Source of the DNA: an uncultured Opitutaceae bacterium | GTDB taxonomy: Bacteria > Verrucomicrobiota > Verrucomicrobiia > Opitutales > Opitutaceae | Length of the DNA stretch: 64,000 bases | Reading direction: 5' to 3' | Assembly: GCA_903862935.1 (NCBI GenBank) | Contig: CAIOZY010000004.1 | Coordinates: 1 to 64,000 of the forward strand | Shown here: piece by piece, positions 45,246 to 53,901 of the stretch | Numbering within the stretch: position 1 is the first letter of the stretch | How the letters are laid out: the number at the start of each line of letters is the position of its first letter | Translations under genes and position numbers: made by a program | Notes under the pieces: model-generated | What the model saw: the letters and a program-made list of their open reading frames with translations, nothing else | Databases searched by the model: none | What the model was told of the DNA's origin: nothing

Positions 45246-46051
45246 ACGCCGCCCCGCTCCCCCTGTCGGTCGTGATCGTCGCCCGAAACGAGGCGGCGAA
45301 CCTTCCGCGCTGCCTAGCTAGCGTGCAGGGATGGGCCGGGGAGGTCCTAGTCGCCCTGAACGGCACCTCCGACGAGAGCGCGGCCGCTGCCCGCAAGGCC
45401 GGCGCGCGGATTCACTCCCTGGTCTGGCAGGGCTTCCGCGACACGAAGAACGCGGCCCTCGCCCTGGCGACGCAGCCCTGGGCCCTGTGCCTGGACGCCG
45501 ACGAGGAGGTCTCCGGTCCGCTTCGGGACGAGATCCGGGCCTTCCTCTCGCGCCCCGACCTGGCGAGCTTCGCCGGCGCCCGGTTTCCCCGCCGCGTCTG
45601 GTTCATCGACCGCTGGATCCTGCACGGGGACTGGTACCCCGACTACAGCCTTAGGCTTGTCCGCCGCGACCGGAGCCGGTGGGGGGGCGACGCCTTCGTC
45701 CACGAGAAGATCGTGTGCGACGGGCCGGTGGCGACCCTGCGGGGGGACTTGAACCACTATTCCTTCCCAACCCTGTCGAGCCACGTGGCAAAGATAAACC
45801 CGTTCGCAGACCTGTTCGTCCAGCAGCAGCGGCAGAAGGGGGGCCGCTTCTCCCTGCCCGCGGCGGTAACCCGCCCGGCCTGGCGGTTCTTCAGGGCGTA
45901 TTTTCTCAAGCTGGGGTTCCTCGACGGCTATCCCGGCTACTACATCGCCTGGGCGAACGCCTTCGCAGGCCTCGTGCGCCAGAGCCGCCTCTACGAGGAG
46001 ACCCACCGGGCCGACCCGCCGCGGGAGGGGGAAGGCCCGACCCATGCCTGA
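45230..46051 (+). CDS. Glycosyltransferase family 2, WaaE/KdtX-like
   Basis: 273 residues from the ATG at 45230, overlapping the previous gene by 16 bases. The motifs LSVVIVARNEAANLPRCLASVQGWAGEVLVALNGTSDES, ALCLDADEEVS, DYSLRLVRRDRSRWGGDAFVHEKI and LNHYSFPTLSSHVAKINPFA are typical of WaaE/KdtX-type LPS core glucosyltransferases. It probably adds a hexose to the inner core. It ends 8 bases inside the dciA-like gene, so the glycan cluster runs into housekeeping genes. Confidence 0.85.
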   Translation: MPENLNAAPLPLSVVIVARNEAANLPRCLASVQGWAGEVLVALNGTSDESAAAARKAGARIHSLVWQGFRDTKNAALALATQPWALCLDADEEVSGPLRDEIRAFLSRPDLASFAGARFPRRVWFIDRWILHGDWYPDYSLRLVRRDRSRWGGDAFVHEKIVCDGPVATLRGDLNHYSFPTLSSHVAKINPFADLFVQQQRQKGGRFSLPAAVTRPAWRFFRAYFLKLGFLDGYPGYYIAWANAFAGLVRQSRLYEETHRADPPREGEGPTHA

Positions 46052-46430
46052 GGAGCGCCCCACCTTCTCCCGGGCCGCCCAGGAGGCGATCGGCCAGTTT
46101 CGCGGCATCCCCTTTGCTGAGCCCGCGAAGATGCGCCGCAGGCCCACCAAGGACATCGGGTCGGTCCTCGAGGACCTCCGGATCAAGTACCAGATCGGGC
46201 GGGCCTCGCCCGAGCAGGCGATCCGCGAGCGGTGGAGCGAGCTTGTGGGCCCGGCCAACGCAACGTACTCCCATCCGGCCCGCATCGACCTGGGCCGGAA
46301 GCTCGTGGTGCATGTGTCCCACTCGGTCGTGCGAAACGAGATCTTCCTGAACCGGGAGGCGATCGTGGGCCGGATCCAGAAGCTTCCCGGATGCGGCAAG
46401 GTGACCTCACTGCATCTGCTTCCCGGGTAG
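46044..46430 (+). CDS. dciA: DciA-like protein (DUF721)
   Basis: 128 residues with the DUF721 pattern: SVLEDLRIKYQIGRASPEQAIRERWSELVGPANATYSHPARI, then KLVVHVSHSVVRNEIFLNREAIVGRIQKL. DciA proteins act with the replicative helicase DnaB and replace DnaC-type loaders in many bacteria. The family is widespread and compact like this one. It overlaps the upstream GT2 gene by 8 bases and precedes rpsO by about 220 bases. Confidence 0.8.
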   Translation: MPEERPTFSRAAQEAIGQFRGIPFAEPAKMRRRPTKDIGSVLEDLRIKYQIGRASPEQAIRERWSELVGPANATYSHPARIDLGRKLVVHVSHSVVRNEIFLNREAIVGRIQKLPGCGKVTSLHLLPG

Positions 46431-46648
46431 GCTCAAATTTCGCTTGCGCCGGACCTTCCGGCTTGGGAAGGTTGACGCTTCCGTTAGTGGATTCCTGCTG
46501 GTCGCGGGGGTCTGCCATGACTGACCCCGATAACCGGGGCTAGAACGGTGCGTCGGCCACATCCCTCTGATTACCAGCGGGCTGGGGCGGGCGGCAAGGG
46601 GTCCCCTCCCCGGGGCTTCTACAGTCGTGCAATCCAGCAATCCAAACC

Positions 46649-46912
46649 ATGCCAACTGTTGTAAAACCCGAAATCATAGCAGAATACAAGATTCACGATA
46701 AAGACACTGGCTCGAGCGAAGTCCAGGTCGCGTTGCTTACCGCCCGGATCAATCACTTGACCGAGCACCTGCGCACGCATCGCAAGGATTTTCACTCCCG
46801 CCGGGGGCTTCTGCAAATGGCCAGCCGCCGTCGCAAGCTCCTCGACTATCTCAAACGGCACAACCTGCCCAAGTACAACGAGCTGCTCCAGAAGCTCAAC
46901 CTCCGCAAATAG
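46649..46912 (+). CDS. rpsO: 30S ribosomal protein S15
   Basis: 87 residues, about the family length. Diagnostic S15 sequence: [41 protein letters not shown] and [28 protein letters not shown]. It binds 16S rRNA early in 30S assembly. The rpsO-pnp order is conserved in many bacteria and is present here. A GC-rich hairpin follows the stop. Confidence 0.97.
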   Translation: MPTVVKPEIIAEYKIHDKDTGSSEVQVALLTARINHLTEHLRTHRKDFHSRRGLLQMASRRRKLLDYLKRHNLPKYNELLQKLNLRK

Positions 46913-46926
46913 CGCTTTCCTCAGAC

Positions 46927-46951
46927 GGGCGACCCGATCCGCGGGTCGCCC
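46927..46951 (+). terminator. Hairpin between rpsO and pnp
   Basis: Perfect 10-bp stem gggcgacccg/cgggtcgccc with loop atccg, 14 bases after the rpsO stop. The following sequence gctgtctta is a poor T tract, so it may be a partial terminator or attenuator that lets some transcripts reach pnp. Confidence 0.6.
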
Positions 46952-46973
46952 GCTGTCTTAGAGGCACTCGACT

Positions 46974-47040
46974 CCAGACCGGGACATTTCCGCTTGTTTC
47001 CCCGCCGCACGGGCGACAAACGGAAATCTCTCGAGTCTGG
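46974..47040 (+). promoter_or_regulatory. Large hairpin in the pnp leader
   Basis: Outer arms ccagac/gtctgg (46974-46979 with 47035-47040) and inner arms atttccg/cggaaat (46986-46992 with 47021-47027), extended by ttgtt/gacaa and cccg/cggg, form a long interrupted stem. In enteric bacteria a long leader hairpin of pnp is cut by RNase III and drives PNPase autoregulation; this structure could do the same job. That role is inferred by position. Confidence 0.5.
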
Positions 47041-47158
47041 CCGAGCAGATGAAAGCCCCCCGGCCCTCTTGGCCGGCAGACCGCTTAAAACCAATACCCT
47101 GGGCCGCCCTGATCCCCCATCGGGCGACGGCGTCCCTAGTTCCAGACCCTCCGACACA

Positions 47159-49330
47159 ATGAATCAGAAACACACTGTAAACATACCCGAGTGCCGTCTC
47201 ACGATCGCCACGGGCTCCCTCGCCAAGTTCGCTAGCGGCGCGGTCACCGTCACCTGCGGTGAGACCGTCGTCTTCGTCGCCGCAACCGTCGCCTCAACCG
47301 TCCGCCCTGGGCAGGACTGGTTCCCTCTCACAGTCGACTACCGCGAGAAGTACGCCGCGGCCGGCCGCTTCCCGGGCGGCTACTTCAAGCGCGAGGGCCG
47401 TCCCTCCGAGAAGGAGATTCTGACCTCCCGCCTGTGCGACCGCCCCTGCCGGCCGCTGTTTCCCGAGGGCTTCCTGAACGAGGTCCAGATCATCGGGCTG
47501 CTGCTCTCCGCGGACCAGACCAACGAGTCTGACATCTCCATGGTCAACGGCGCCAGCGCGGCGCTCGCGATCTCCGACATTCCGTGGAACGGCCCGATCG
47601 GCGCCGTCCGCGTCGGCCAGGTCGACGGCAAGTTCGTCGTCAATCCGACGATCGAGCAGATGTTCTCCTCCACCCTCGACCTAATCTATGTCGGCAACGA
47701 GAAGGACATGCTAATGATCGAGGGCTCCGCGGACCAGATCCCGGAGGAGAGCTTCGTCGAGGCGCTGGCCTTCGCCCACGAGGCGATCCAGCCGATCATC
47801 AAGGCAATCAGGGAGCTGGTCGCCATAGCGGGCAAGCCGAAGGCCAAGTTCGACCTGGTCGCGGCCAAGCCCGAGGTGCGCGCCATCATCGAGCGCGTCG
47901 CCAGCCCAAAGATCTCCGACGCCATCTTCGGCAAGGAGAAGGCCGTGCGCACCGCCAACGTCAACGCCCTGAAGGAGGAGGCCAAGGCCGCCCTCGTGGC
48001 GGAACTCGGCGAGACGGGCTTTGCCCCGCACGAGTTGGGCATCGTCTTTGAGGACCTTCAATACAAGGCCTACCGCCGCACCGTTCTCGAGCGCGGCATC
48101 CGCGCCGACGGGCGCGACGCGAAGAGTCTGAGGCAGATCTCCTGCGAGGTCGGCGTCCTCCCCCGCGTGCACGGCTCGTCCATCTTCGAGCGCGGCGACA
48201 CGCAGAGCCTGGTCCTGATCACGCTCGGGCCCACAAAGGAGGCCCAGGACATGGACGGACTCACCGGGGGCGCGACCTCCAAGTCCTTCATGCTTCATTA
48301 CAACATGCCGCCGTTCACGGTGGGCGAGACTGGCCGGTTCATCGGGCCGGGACGCCGTGAGATCGGCCACGGGGCCCTCGCCGAGCGCTCGCTCGTGCCG
48401 GTGCTGCCCCCGGAGGATGTATTCCCGTATTCGATCCGTGTTACCTCAGAGGTCATGGCCTCCAACGGCTCGACCTCGATGGCCTCGATCTGCGGCGGGT
48501 GCCTGGCGCTCATGGACGCGGGCGTCCCGATCATCGCTCCGGTCGCCGGAATCTCCTGCGGCCTGATGACCGAGACCGCCGAAGACGGCTCCATCTCGAA
48601 GTGGGTGACGATCACCGACATCCTCGGCGAAGAGGACCACTTCGGCGACATGGACTTCAAGCTCGCCGGGACGACCCAGGGGATCACCGGATTCCAGCTC
48701 GACCTGAAGATCCACGGACTGCCCGCGGAGATCGCCAAGGTCGCCATCTTCCAGGCCCGCGACGCCCGGATTGAGATCCTCAAGAAGATGCTGGCCTCGC
48801 TGCCCGCGCCGCGCGCAAGCCTCTCCAAGTACGCCCCGCGCATCCAGACGATCCAGATCGACCCCGAGAAGATCGGGCTGCTCATCGGCCCCGGCGGCAA
48901 GACGATCCGTCGGATCACCGAGACCACCGGTGCCCAGATCGACATCGCCGAGGACGACTCCGGAAAGGTCTTCATCTACTCCAACAACGCCGACGCGATG
49001 GCGCGCGCCGTCCAGGAGATCGACGCCCTCTGCGGCGGCGGCGCCCAGATCGAGATCGGAAAGCTCTACCAGGGCCGCGTCACCGGCATCAAGGACTTCG
49101 GATGCTTCGTCGAGTGCATGCCGGGCAAGGAGGGCCTCTGCCACATCTCCGAGCTCGCGGACTTCCGCGTGCGCCGAACCGAGGACGTGGTGAAGATGGG
49201 CGACATGATCTGGGTCAAGTGCGTCGGGGTCGACGAGCGCTCGGGCAAGGTCCGGCTCTCGCGCAAGGCCGCGATGAAGGACATGGAGGCCCAGAAGCCG
49301 GCAGCGCCCGAGGCGCCGGCCGCACCGTAA
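47159..49330 (+). CDS. pnp: Polyribonucleotide nucleotidyltransferase (PNPase)
   Basis: 723 residues from the ATG at 47159 ([19 protein letters not shown]); the track start lies in the leader hairpin. Two RNase PH-like domains are present, with catalytic-core segments [28 protein letters not shown] in the first and [36 protein letters not shown] in the second. A KH domain ([25 protein letters not shown]) and S1 domain ([33 protein letters not shown]) close the protein. It degrades RNA 3' to 5' by phosphorolysis. All domains are intact. Confidence 0.97.
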   Translation: MNQKHTVNIPECRLTIATGSLAKFASGAVTVTCGETVVFVAATVASTVRPGQDWFPLTVDYREKYAAAGRFPGGYFKREGRPSEKEILTSRLCDRPCRPLFPEGFLNEVQIIGLLLSADQTNESDISMVNGASAALAISDIPWNGPIGAVRVGQVDGKFVVNPTIEQMFSSTLDLIYVGNEKDMLMIEGSADQIPEESFVEALAFAHEAIQPIIKAIRELVAIAGKPKAKFDLVAAKPEVRAIIERVASPKISDAIFGKEKAVRTANVNALKEEAKAALVAELGETGFAPHELGIVFEDLQYKAYRRTVLERGIRADGRDAKSLRQISCEVGVLPRVHGSSIFERGDTQSLVLITLGPTKEAQDMDGLTGGATSKSFMLHYNMPPFTVGETGRFIGPGRREIGHGALAERSLVPVLPPEDVFPYSIRVTSEVMASNGSTSMASICGGCLALMDAGVPIIAPVAGISCGLMTETAEDGSISKWVTITDILGEEDHFGDMDFKLAGTTQGITGFQLDLKIHGLPAEIAKVAIFQARDARIEILKKMLASLPAPRASLSKYAPRIQTIQIDPEKIGLLIGPGGKTIRRITETTGAQIDIAEDDSGKVFIYSNNADAMARAVQEIDALCGGGAQIEIGKLYQGRVTGIKDFGCFVECMPGKEGLCHISELADFRVRRTEDVVKMGDMIWVKCVGVDERSGKVRLSRKAAMKDMEAQKPAAPEAPAAP

Positions 49331-49397
49331 GGCGATTCAAGCTCCGCCCGGGCCGAAGCCTTCCCGCAAGGCCGACGCCCCGGCGGGACCGCCGCGC

Positions 49398-50171
49398 ATG
49401 CGCCTCCTGGTCACCAACGACGACGGCATCGACAGCCCGTTCCTGACGGAGCTCGTCCTCGCCCTTCGCTCGTCGGGCCAGGACGTGTGCGTTGCGGCCC
49501 CCCGCAACGAGCAAAGCTGGGTTGGCGCTGCAAAGTCCCGCAACCGCCCGGTGCACTCCGCCCCGGCCGACAAGGGCCTCGGCTGCCCCACCTGGATCGT
49601 CGACGGAACTCCGAGCGACTGCGTCAACATCGCGATCGACCACCTTCTTCCGGAGCCCCCGGAAGGGGTGGTAAGCGGAATCAACGTCGGGCTGAACGCC
49701 TCGCTCGGCTTCATTATAGCGAGCGGGACCGTGGCCGGGGCCTGGGAGGGCGCTCTGCACGGGTTGCCGGCGGTCGCCGTCTCGCAGGACGTCACCTACG
49801 AGGTCTACGAGCACCTCAAATCCGCCAACGGAAAGCCGGACGGGACCCTGCTCTCGACCCTGCGCATGTCGGCAAGCCACGCCGCCCGCCTCATCCCGGG
49901 CCTGGTCGCGGCGACGGCGCCGCGGACCTTCGTCATCCACAACCTCAATTTCCCCTACCCCTGCCGGGCGGATTCGCCGGTCAAGCACACCGTTCCCGCC
50001 CGCAACCTCGTCCCCGGGCTCTTCAGCCCCCAGGCGGAGGACGGCACCCACCGGCTCATCTTCACCGCCGGCGAGGACGTCTCCCCTTCGGGCGCCCTCA
50101 CGGATCGCGCCGCGCTTGCAGCCGGCTGGATAAGCCACTCAATACTGGACTACACGAAACTGGGAACATGA
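49398..50171 (+). CDS. surE: 5'/3'-nucleotidase SurE
   Basis: 257 residues. The N-terminal metal site [14 protein letters not shown], then [27 protein letters not shown] and [10 protein letters not shown] are SurE hallmarks. It removes phosphate from nucleoside monophosphates in a metal-dependent way, often in stationary phase. The stop overlaps the ATG of the ABC ATPase gene. Confidence 0.93.
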   Translation: MRLLVTNDDGIDSPFLTELVLALRSSGQDVCVAAPRNEQSWVGAAKSRNRPVHSAPADKGLGCPTWIVDGTPSDCVNIAIDHLLPEPPEGVVSGINVGLNASLGFIIASGTVAGAWEGALHGLPAVAVSQDVTYEVYEHLKSANGKPDGTLLSTLRMSASHAARLIPGLVAATAPRTFVIHNLNFPYPCRADSPVKHTVPARNLVPGLFSPQAEDGTHRLIFTAGEDVSPSGALTDRAALAAGWISHSILDYTKLGT

Positions 50172-51145
50172 TCGAAGTCCGCGACCTCACCCGCGTCTTC
50201 CGGACCTACAAGAAGCAGGTGGGCTTCTGGGGCGGGGTGAAGGGGCTGTTCCACCGCCGGTACGAGGAGATCGCGGCGGCGCGGGATATCACGTTTTCGA
50301 TCGCGGAAGGGGAGTTTGTCGGATTCCTCGGCCCGAACGGGGCCGGCAAGACAACAACCCTGAAGATGCTCTCCGGGCTCATCTTCCCCACGTCCGGATC
50401 CGCGCGGGTGGGAGGATTTGACCCCACGAAGAGGGAGAACGCCTACCGCAGGATCTTCGCCCTGGTGCTCGGGCAGAAAAATCAGCTCTGGTGGGATCTT
50501 CCGGCAAGCGAGTCGTTCGCGCTGCTCAGAGCCATCTACGGGATCCCCGCTGCCGACTACCGGAAGACGCTCGACGAGCTCGTGGAGCTTCTGGGAGTCG
50601 CCGGCAAGCTCGACGTCATGGTGCGGGAACTATCGCTCGGCGAGCGGATGAAAATGGAACTGATCGCCGCGCTGCTCCACCGCCCCCGGGTTCTGTTTCT
50701 CGACGAGCCGACAATCGGTCTCGACGTCATATCGCAGAAGGCGGTCCGCCAGTTCCTTCGCGATTACAACCGCCGCTTCCACGTCACCATCCTCCTAACC
50801 AGTCATTACATGGCAGACATCAAGGAGCTGTGTGAGCGGGTGATCGTGATCGACCGCGGCCGCAAGATCTACGACGGCGATCTTAATCGGCTGGAAAGCA
50901 GCTCCGGGAGTCACCAGCGCGTCATCACCTTCCTTCCCAAGGACGGAGTCTTCCCGGACACGTGGCAGTCGCGCCTGGGCAAGACGACCCGAGAGGCAGA
51001 TGGAAAGTTTACGGTGCGCATCCCCAGCGAGATGGTCGTTGCCGTCTCCCAAGAGATCCTGAGCACAGGCCCCGTGGCAGACATCACGATCGAGGAGATC
51101 CCGCTCGAGGATGTGATCGCGGAACTCTTCACACAGGTACGCTAG
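50168..51145 (+). CDS. ABC-2 type transporter ATP-binding protein
   Basis: 325 residues, starting in an ATGA overlap with surE; the long track start at 49487 is a shadow. ATPase motifs: GFLGPNGAGKTTTLKMLSG, Q-loop LVLGQKNQLWW, signature LSLGERMKMELIA, Walker B VLFLDEPTIGLD, and LTSHYMADIKELC. A C-terminal DUF4162-like region follows. This type normally precedes one or two membrane permease genes of the ABC-2/DUF990 kind. Here the next gene is on the other strand and no permease is present, so the transporter looks disrupted or depends on a distant locus. Confidence 0.88.
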   Translation: MIEVRDLTRVFRTYKKQVGFWGGVKGLFHRRYEEIAAARDITFSIAEGEFVGFLGPNGAGKTTTLKMLSGLIFPTSGSARVGGFDPTKRENAYRRIFALVLGQKNQLWWDLPASESFALLRAIYGIPAADYRKTLDELVELLGVAGKLDVMVRELSLGERMKMELIAALLHRPRVLFLDEPTIGLDVISQKAVRQFLRDYNRRFHVTILLTSHYMADIKELCERVIVIDRGRKIYDGDLNRLESSSGSHQRVITFLPKDGVFPDTWQSRLGKTTREADGKFTVRIPSEMVVAVSQEILSTGPVADITIEEIPLEDVIAELFTQVR

Positions 51146-51222
51146 GCGGCAGCTTGAGTATTCTTGGCCGATCAGACCATGCATTCCACATAGTCTGACA
51201 CAGACTAGCGCTGCTCACCTCG

Positions 51223-52074
51223 CTATCTTAGGTCAGGCCAGTGCCAGGAACCCCCAACGAGTTCCTTCATCAGAGCCCTGCATGTCGTGGCACTCTTTTC
51301 CACCGCCGCGTGCAGCTCTGAAGCCTCAAGTTTAGCTTCAATAGAAATGGCAGCCAATTCCTCAGGTGTCGCGATCCGCTCAATTCTCCTAGCCTTCGTG
51401 AACGATCTTTGGTTTCGCCGCTGTTTAAGCTCATGAAGCAGCTTCAGATTTACCTCAAATAACTCCTGATAGAGGGTGCGTTGCGCAGTTCGCAACTCTC
51501 CTCGGGACAATTTGCGCATCACCCATACGTAATCGCAGACGAAGTTTTCGGCGAGCTGTCGAGCTGCGTTATCACTTAACCGAGGATCTTGAACTTCCAA
51601 GATGGCCCTTTGATATAGCCTTCCCCATGTGTCAGCTCCTTTTAGGAAGCGCCAACCTGGGCGTATGACCTCTGCAATATCTTGAAGGCGCCTCTTAGTC
51701 CACCCGTCCCGTTTGTGAATACGAAGAGCGAGCCCCAACCTGACCCGGTAAAATAGTCGTGCTGGGATAATTACAAAGTCCGCCTCTGCACCAGAGAACA
51801 CGGCAGCAACTTTGGGCACACCACCTATAATAGCCGTACGCACTGAATAGGCCTTCAACTCACACCCGGACAACCTGCGGGTCCAAAGACTAGTAGTAAA
51901 CATCTCTGGATCGGATGAGACGATGTGAAAATCCCAATCAGAGAACGCATCGGCCGCTTCAATCACCTCAGATGGCTTACGTTCACGAGATCCTATTATG
52001 ATCAGAGCCTTAACTGTAGGCTCATTCTCAGCCCACTTTGACATCGCGAGCCCAAAGTCAATAGGTGCACTCAC
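51223..52074 (-). CDS. Nucleotidyltransferase, aminoglycoside 6-adenylyltransferase-like
   Basis: 283 residues. The nucleotidyltransferase core LIIIGSRERK...DAFSDWDFHIVSSD (GS then DxD) and a later EADFVIIP supply the three acidic metal ligands. The overall layout matches the AadK/AadE (ANT(6)) fold. Codon use is clearly less GC-rich than the neighbours, which suggests a transferred gene. It may act on streptomycin-like drugs, but many such genes modify unknown substrates. It lies 45 bases after the kinase operon and could be cotranscribed. Confidence 0.7.
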   Translation of the reverse strand: MSAPIDFGLAMSKWAENEPTVKALIIIGSRERKPSEVIEAADAFSDWDFHIVSSDPEMFTTSLWTRRLSGCELKAYSVRTAIIGGVPKVAAVFSGAEADFVIIPARLFYRVRLGLALRIHKRDGWTKRRLQDIAEVIRPGWRFLKGADTWGRLYQRAILEVQDPRLSDNAARQLAENFVCDYVWVMRKLSRGELRTAQRTLYQELFEVNLKLLHELKQRRNQRSFTKARRIERIATPEELAAISIEAKLEASELHAAVEKSATTCRALMKELVGGSWHWPDLR

Positions 52075-52119
52075 TTGAAAGCGTTGAAGGGTCGTTGCCG
52101 AATGAGATGACCTCTGGAC

Positions 52120-53901
52120 CTATAAACTACGGAGAGAGATTAGAATCTCGGTACCTTCCAAACCCGGTCCTGCGTGAATCTCACCGCGATGCAAACGCAG
52201 GATCTCCTTCGCCAAAAACACCCCTAGCCGACCGTGATTCGGCACGGATTCCTTCGACGGCTCGGGAAGGATGCCTTCCAGTTCAAGATTGCGGCCCTTT
52301 ATCGAAAGCAGAGCCGTCATCTCAGATCCTTCCCCTGACGAGCGCACCTGCATTTCGAGTTCCCGGGTGCCACTGTCCGGCCGATTTTCAGCAATCGTCT
52401 CAATCAACGACCGCAACGCGAACTCTACCATATCCCGCGCGAGTGACAGTCTGACCGGGTCGGGTCCTACCTCGACACGCATATTTAACCCAACTCCCAC
52501 CGATTTCGCGAGGTCCCGGACATCCACGGCCGTAGCTCCCACCTCGTGCAACATCTGCATCAATCCGAGCTGCCGATTCAAATTTTCTAGCCGGGCAACA
52601 TCCCCGCGGGCGGTCTCGAGGAGTCCGGGCGGCATGGGCTTGTCGCTTCCCAGTTGGCGAAACGTGGCAAGCGACACCAGCGCGTTTCCGAGCTCGTGGC
52701 TCAGGGTGAGTGCAATCTCGCGGAGCAGCCCTTTCCGATCGGCCCGCTGGCGCAAGGCAGCGTCATGGACCTCGGCACTGGCCTCCTCCCAGAAAGCCCA
52801 GGTGCCGCCGGTCTCTGTGATCAGCCCAGCCGCTGCCCGGAACGGCTGCCCTTCACTCGGGGAGATCCGGCACACCTCACGATTTCGTCGGGTCCTACCA
52901 ATCATCTCACGCACCACGACCGGAACATGTCTGGGAACGCTCTCGTTGGCCCCAATAACTAGGGTGCTGGGGAGATATTTGGCTCCCAAGACTGTCTGCT
53001 CTGTGAGGGAACTCAACCGTCCCAGCTGCGTTGCCTTGGCCAGACAGTGGCGCAACAGTCGCGCGAAGAATACGGCCCGGGTCCGGTCCGCCTCATCATA
53101 GGCCTGTCCATCATCACGTACACCTAATGCAATTAGGCCGAGCAACCGCCCGTTGTCGTGGATGGGGATCAGCAGCCGCGCTCCCCACAGTGCAAGCCGG
53201 TTGCGCACGGCCAGCTCCGCAACCGGGTCCGCACGGCTTTCCCAGGTGTTGCCATCCATCACGGCCGGATGGTTCTCGAAAAACGCAACGATGGGATCGT
53301 CGACCCCAAAAAACGAGGTGCCCCGATCCGCGCGGAAGCCATCAGCCTCCCTTAGGAAAAAGACCGCATGAGAGGCATGCAGCAGATGCCGCGAGGCCCG
53401 TCGGAACTCGGTAACGAGCCTGTCGCGTGTATCGAGATTCTCAACCGCCCCCTCCAGGAAATCCCAAAGCTCGGCGGCATCCGCAGCAGACGGTTGCCGA
53501 ACGGATTGCCGCGATGGCTCTGCGTGGCGGTTTTTTTCAACCAGCAGATCGAGCATCGACTGCTTTTCTGCGAGTTCCTCCAGCAAAGGAAGAAAGTCAG
53601 CCAGCTGCCGCGTGCTTTGCTCGTAGGAAAGATAGACTCGGGCGCGTCCGGCGAGCTTGGCCTGCTCGAAGGGAAGACTGCGGGGCTCCCCAACGTAGAT
53701 TGTCGGGCACCGGGTAAGCACCGTGGGGAGCAGGCCCTCCGCCGCGGAATCCAAGATAACAGCCGCTGCCAAACCAGCTGCCGTGCTTGTCGGCAACTCC
53801 TGCCGACCCAAACGCAGGATCGTCCTTCCGGCCGGCACTTGGCCCTCCCACGATCCAGCCAGCTCTGGATCGGTCGTCGCTAGTATCAAGAGGGTTGGCA
53901 T
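52120..53901 (-). CDS. Atypical soluble histidine kinase with GAF domain
   Basis: 593 residues. Residues 1-125 look like a receiver-like domain without the phosphate-accepting Asp, ending in a coiled coil. A GAF-type domain spans about 150-290 (LLHASHAVFFLREADGFRADRG...LLIPIHDNGRLLGLIALGV). The H-box is ALTLSHELGNALVSLATFRQL with His402. The ATPase part is degenerate: no clear N-box, no DxGxG (LLSIKGRNLELEGILPEP instead), but LGVFLAKEILRLHRGEIHAGPG keeps the last helix. It may accept or remove phosphoryl groups and not autophosphorylate. It overlaps the upstream kinase gene by 16 bases. Confidence 0.78.
   Translation of the reverse strand: MPTLLILATTDPELAGSWEGQVPAGRTILRLGRQELPTSTAAGLAAAVILDSAAEGLLPTVLTRCPTIYVGEPRSLPFEQAKLAGRARVYLSYEQSTRQLADFLPLLEELAEKQSMLDLLVEKNRHAEPSRQSVRQPSAADAAELWDFLEGAVENLDTRDRLVTEFRRASRHLLHASHAVFFLREADGFRADRGTSFFGVDDPIVAFFENHPAVMDGNTWESRADPVAELAVRNRLALWGARLLIPIHDNGRLLGLIALGVRDDGQAYDEADRTRAVFFARLLRHCLAKATQLGRLSSLTEQTVLGAKYLPSTLVIGANESVPRHVPVVVREMIGRTRRNREVCRISPSEGQPFRAAAGLITETGGTWAFWEEASAEVHDAALRQRADRKGLLREIALTLSHELGNALVSLATFRQLGSDKPMPPGLLETARGDVARLENLNRQLGLMQMLHEVGATAVDVRDLAKSVGVGLNMRVEVGPDPVRLSLARDMVEFALRSLIETIAENRPDSGTRELEMQVRSSGEGSEMTALLSIKGRNLELEGILPEPSKESVPNHGRLGVFLAKEILRLHRGEIHAGPGLEGTEILISLRSL

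Noticed and set aside
46472-46500. Possible rpsO promoter (ttgacg at 46472)
   Set aside because: No acceptable -10 element lies at 16-18 bases, so the promoter was left out.
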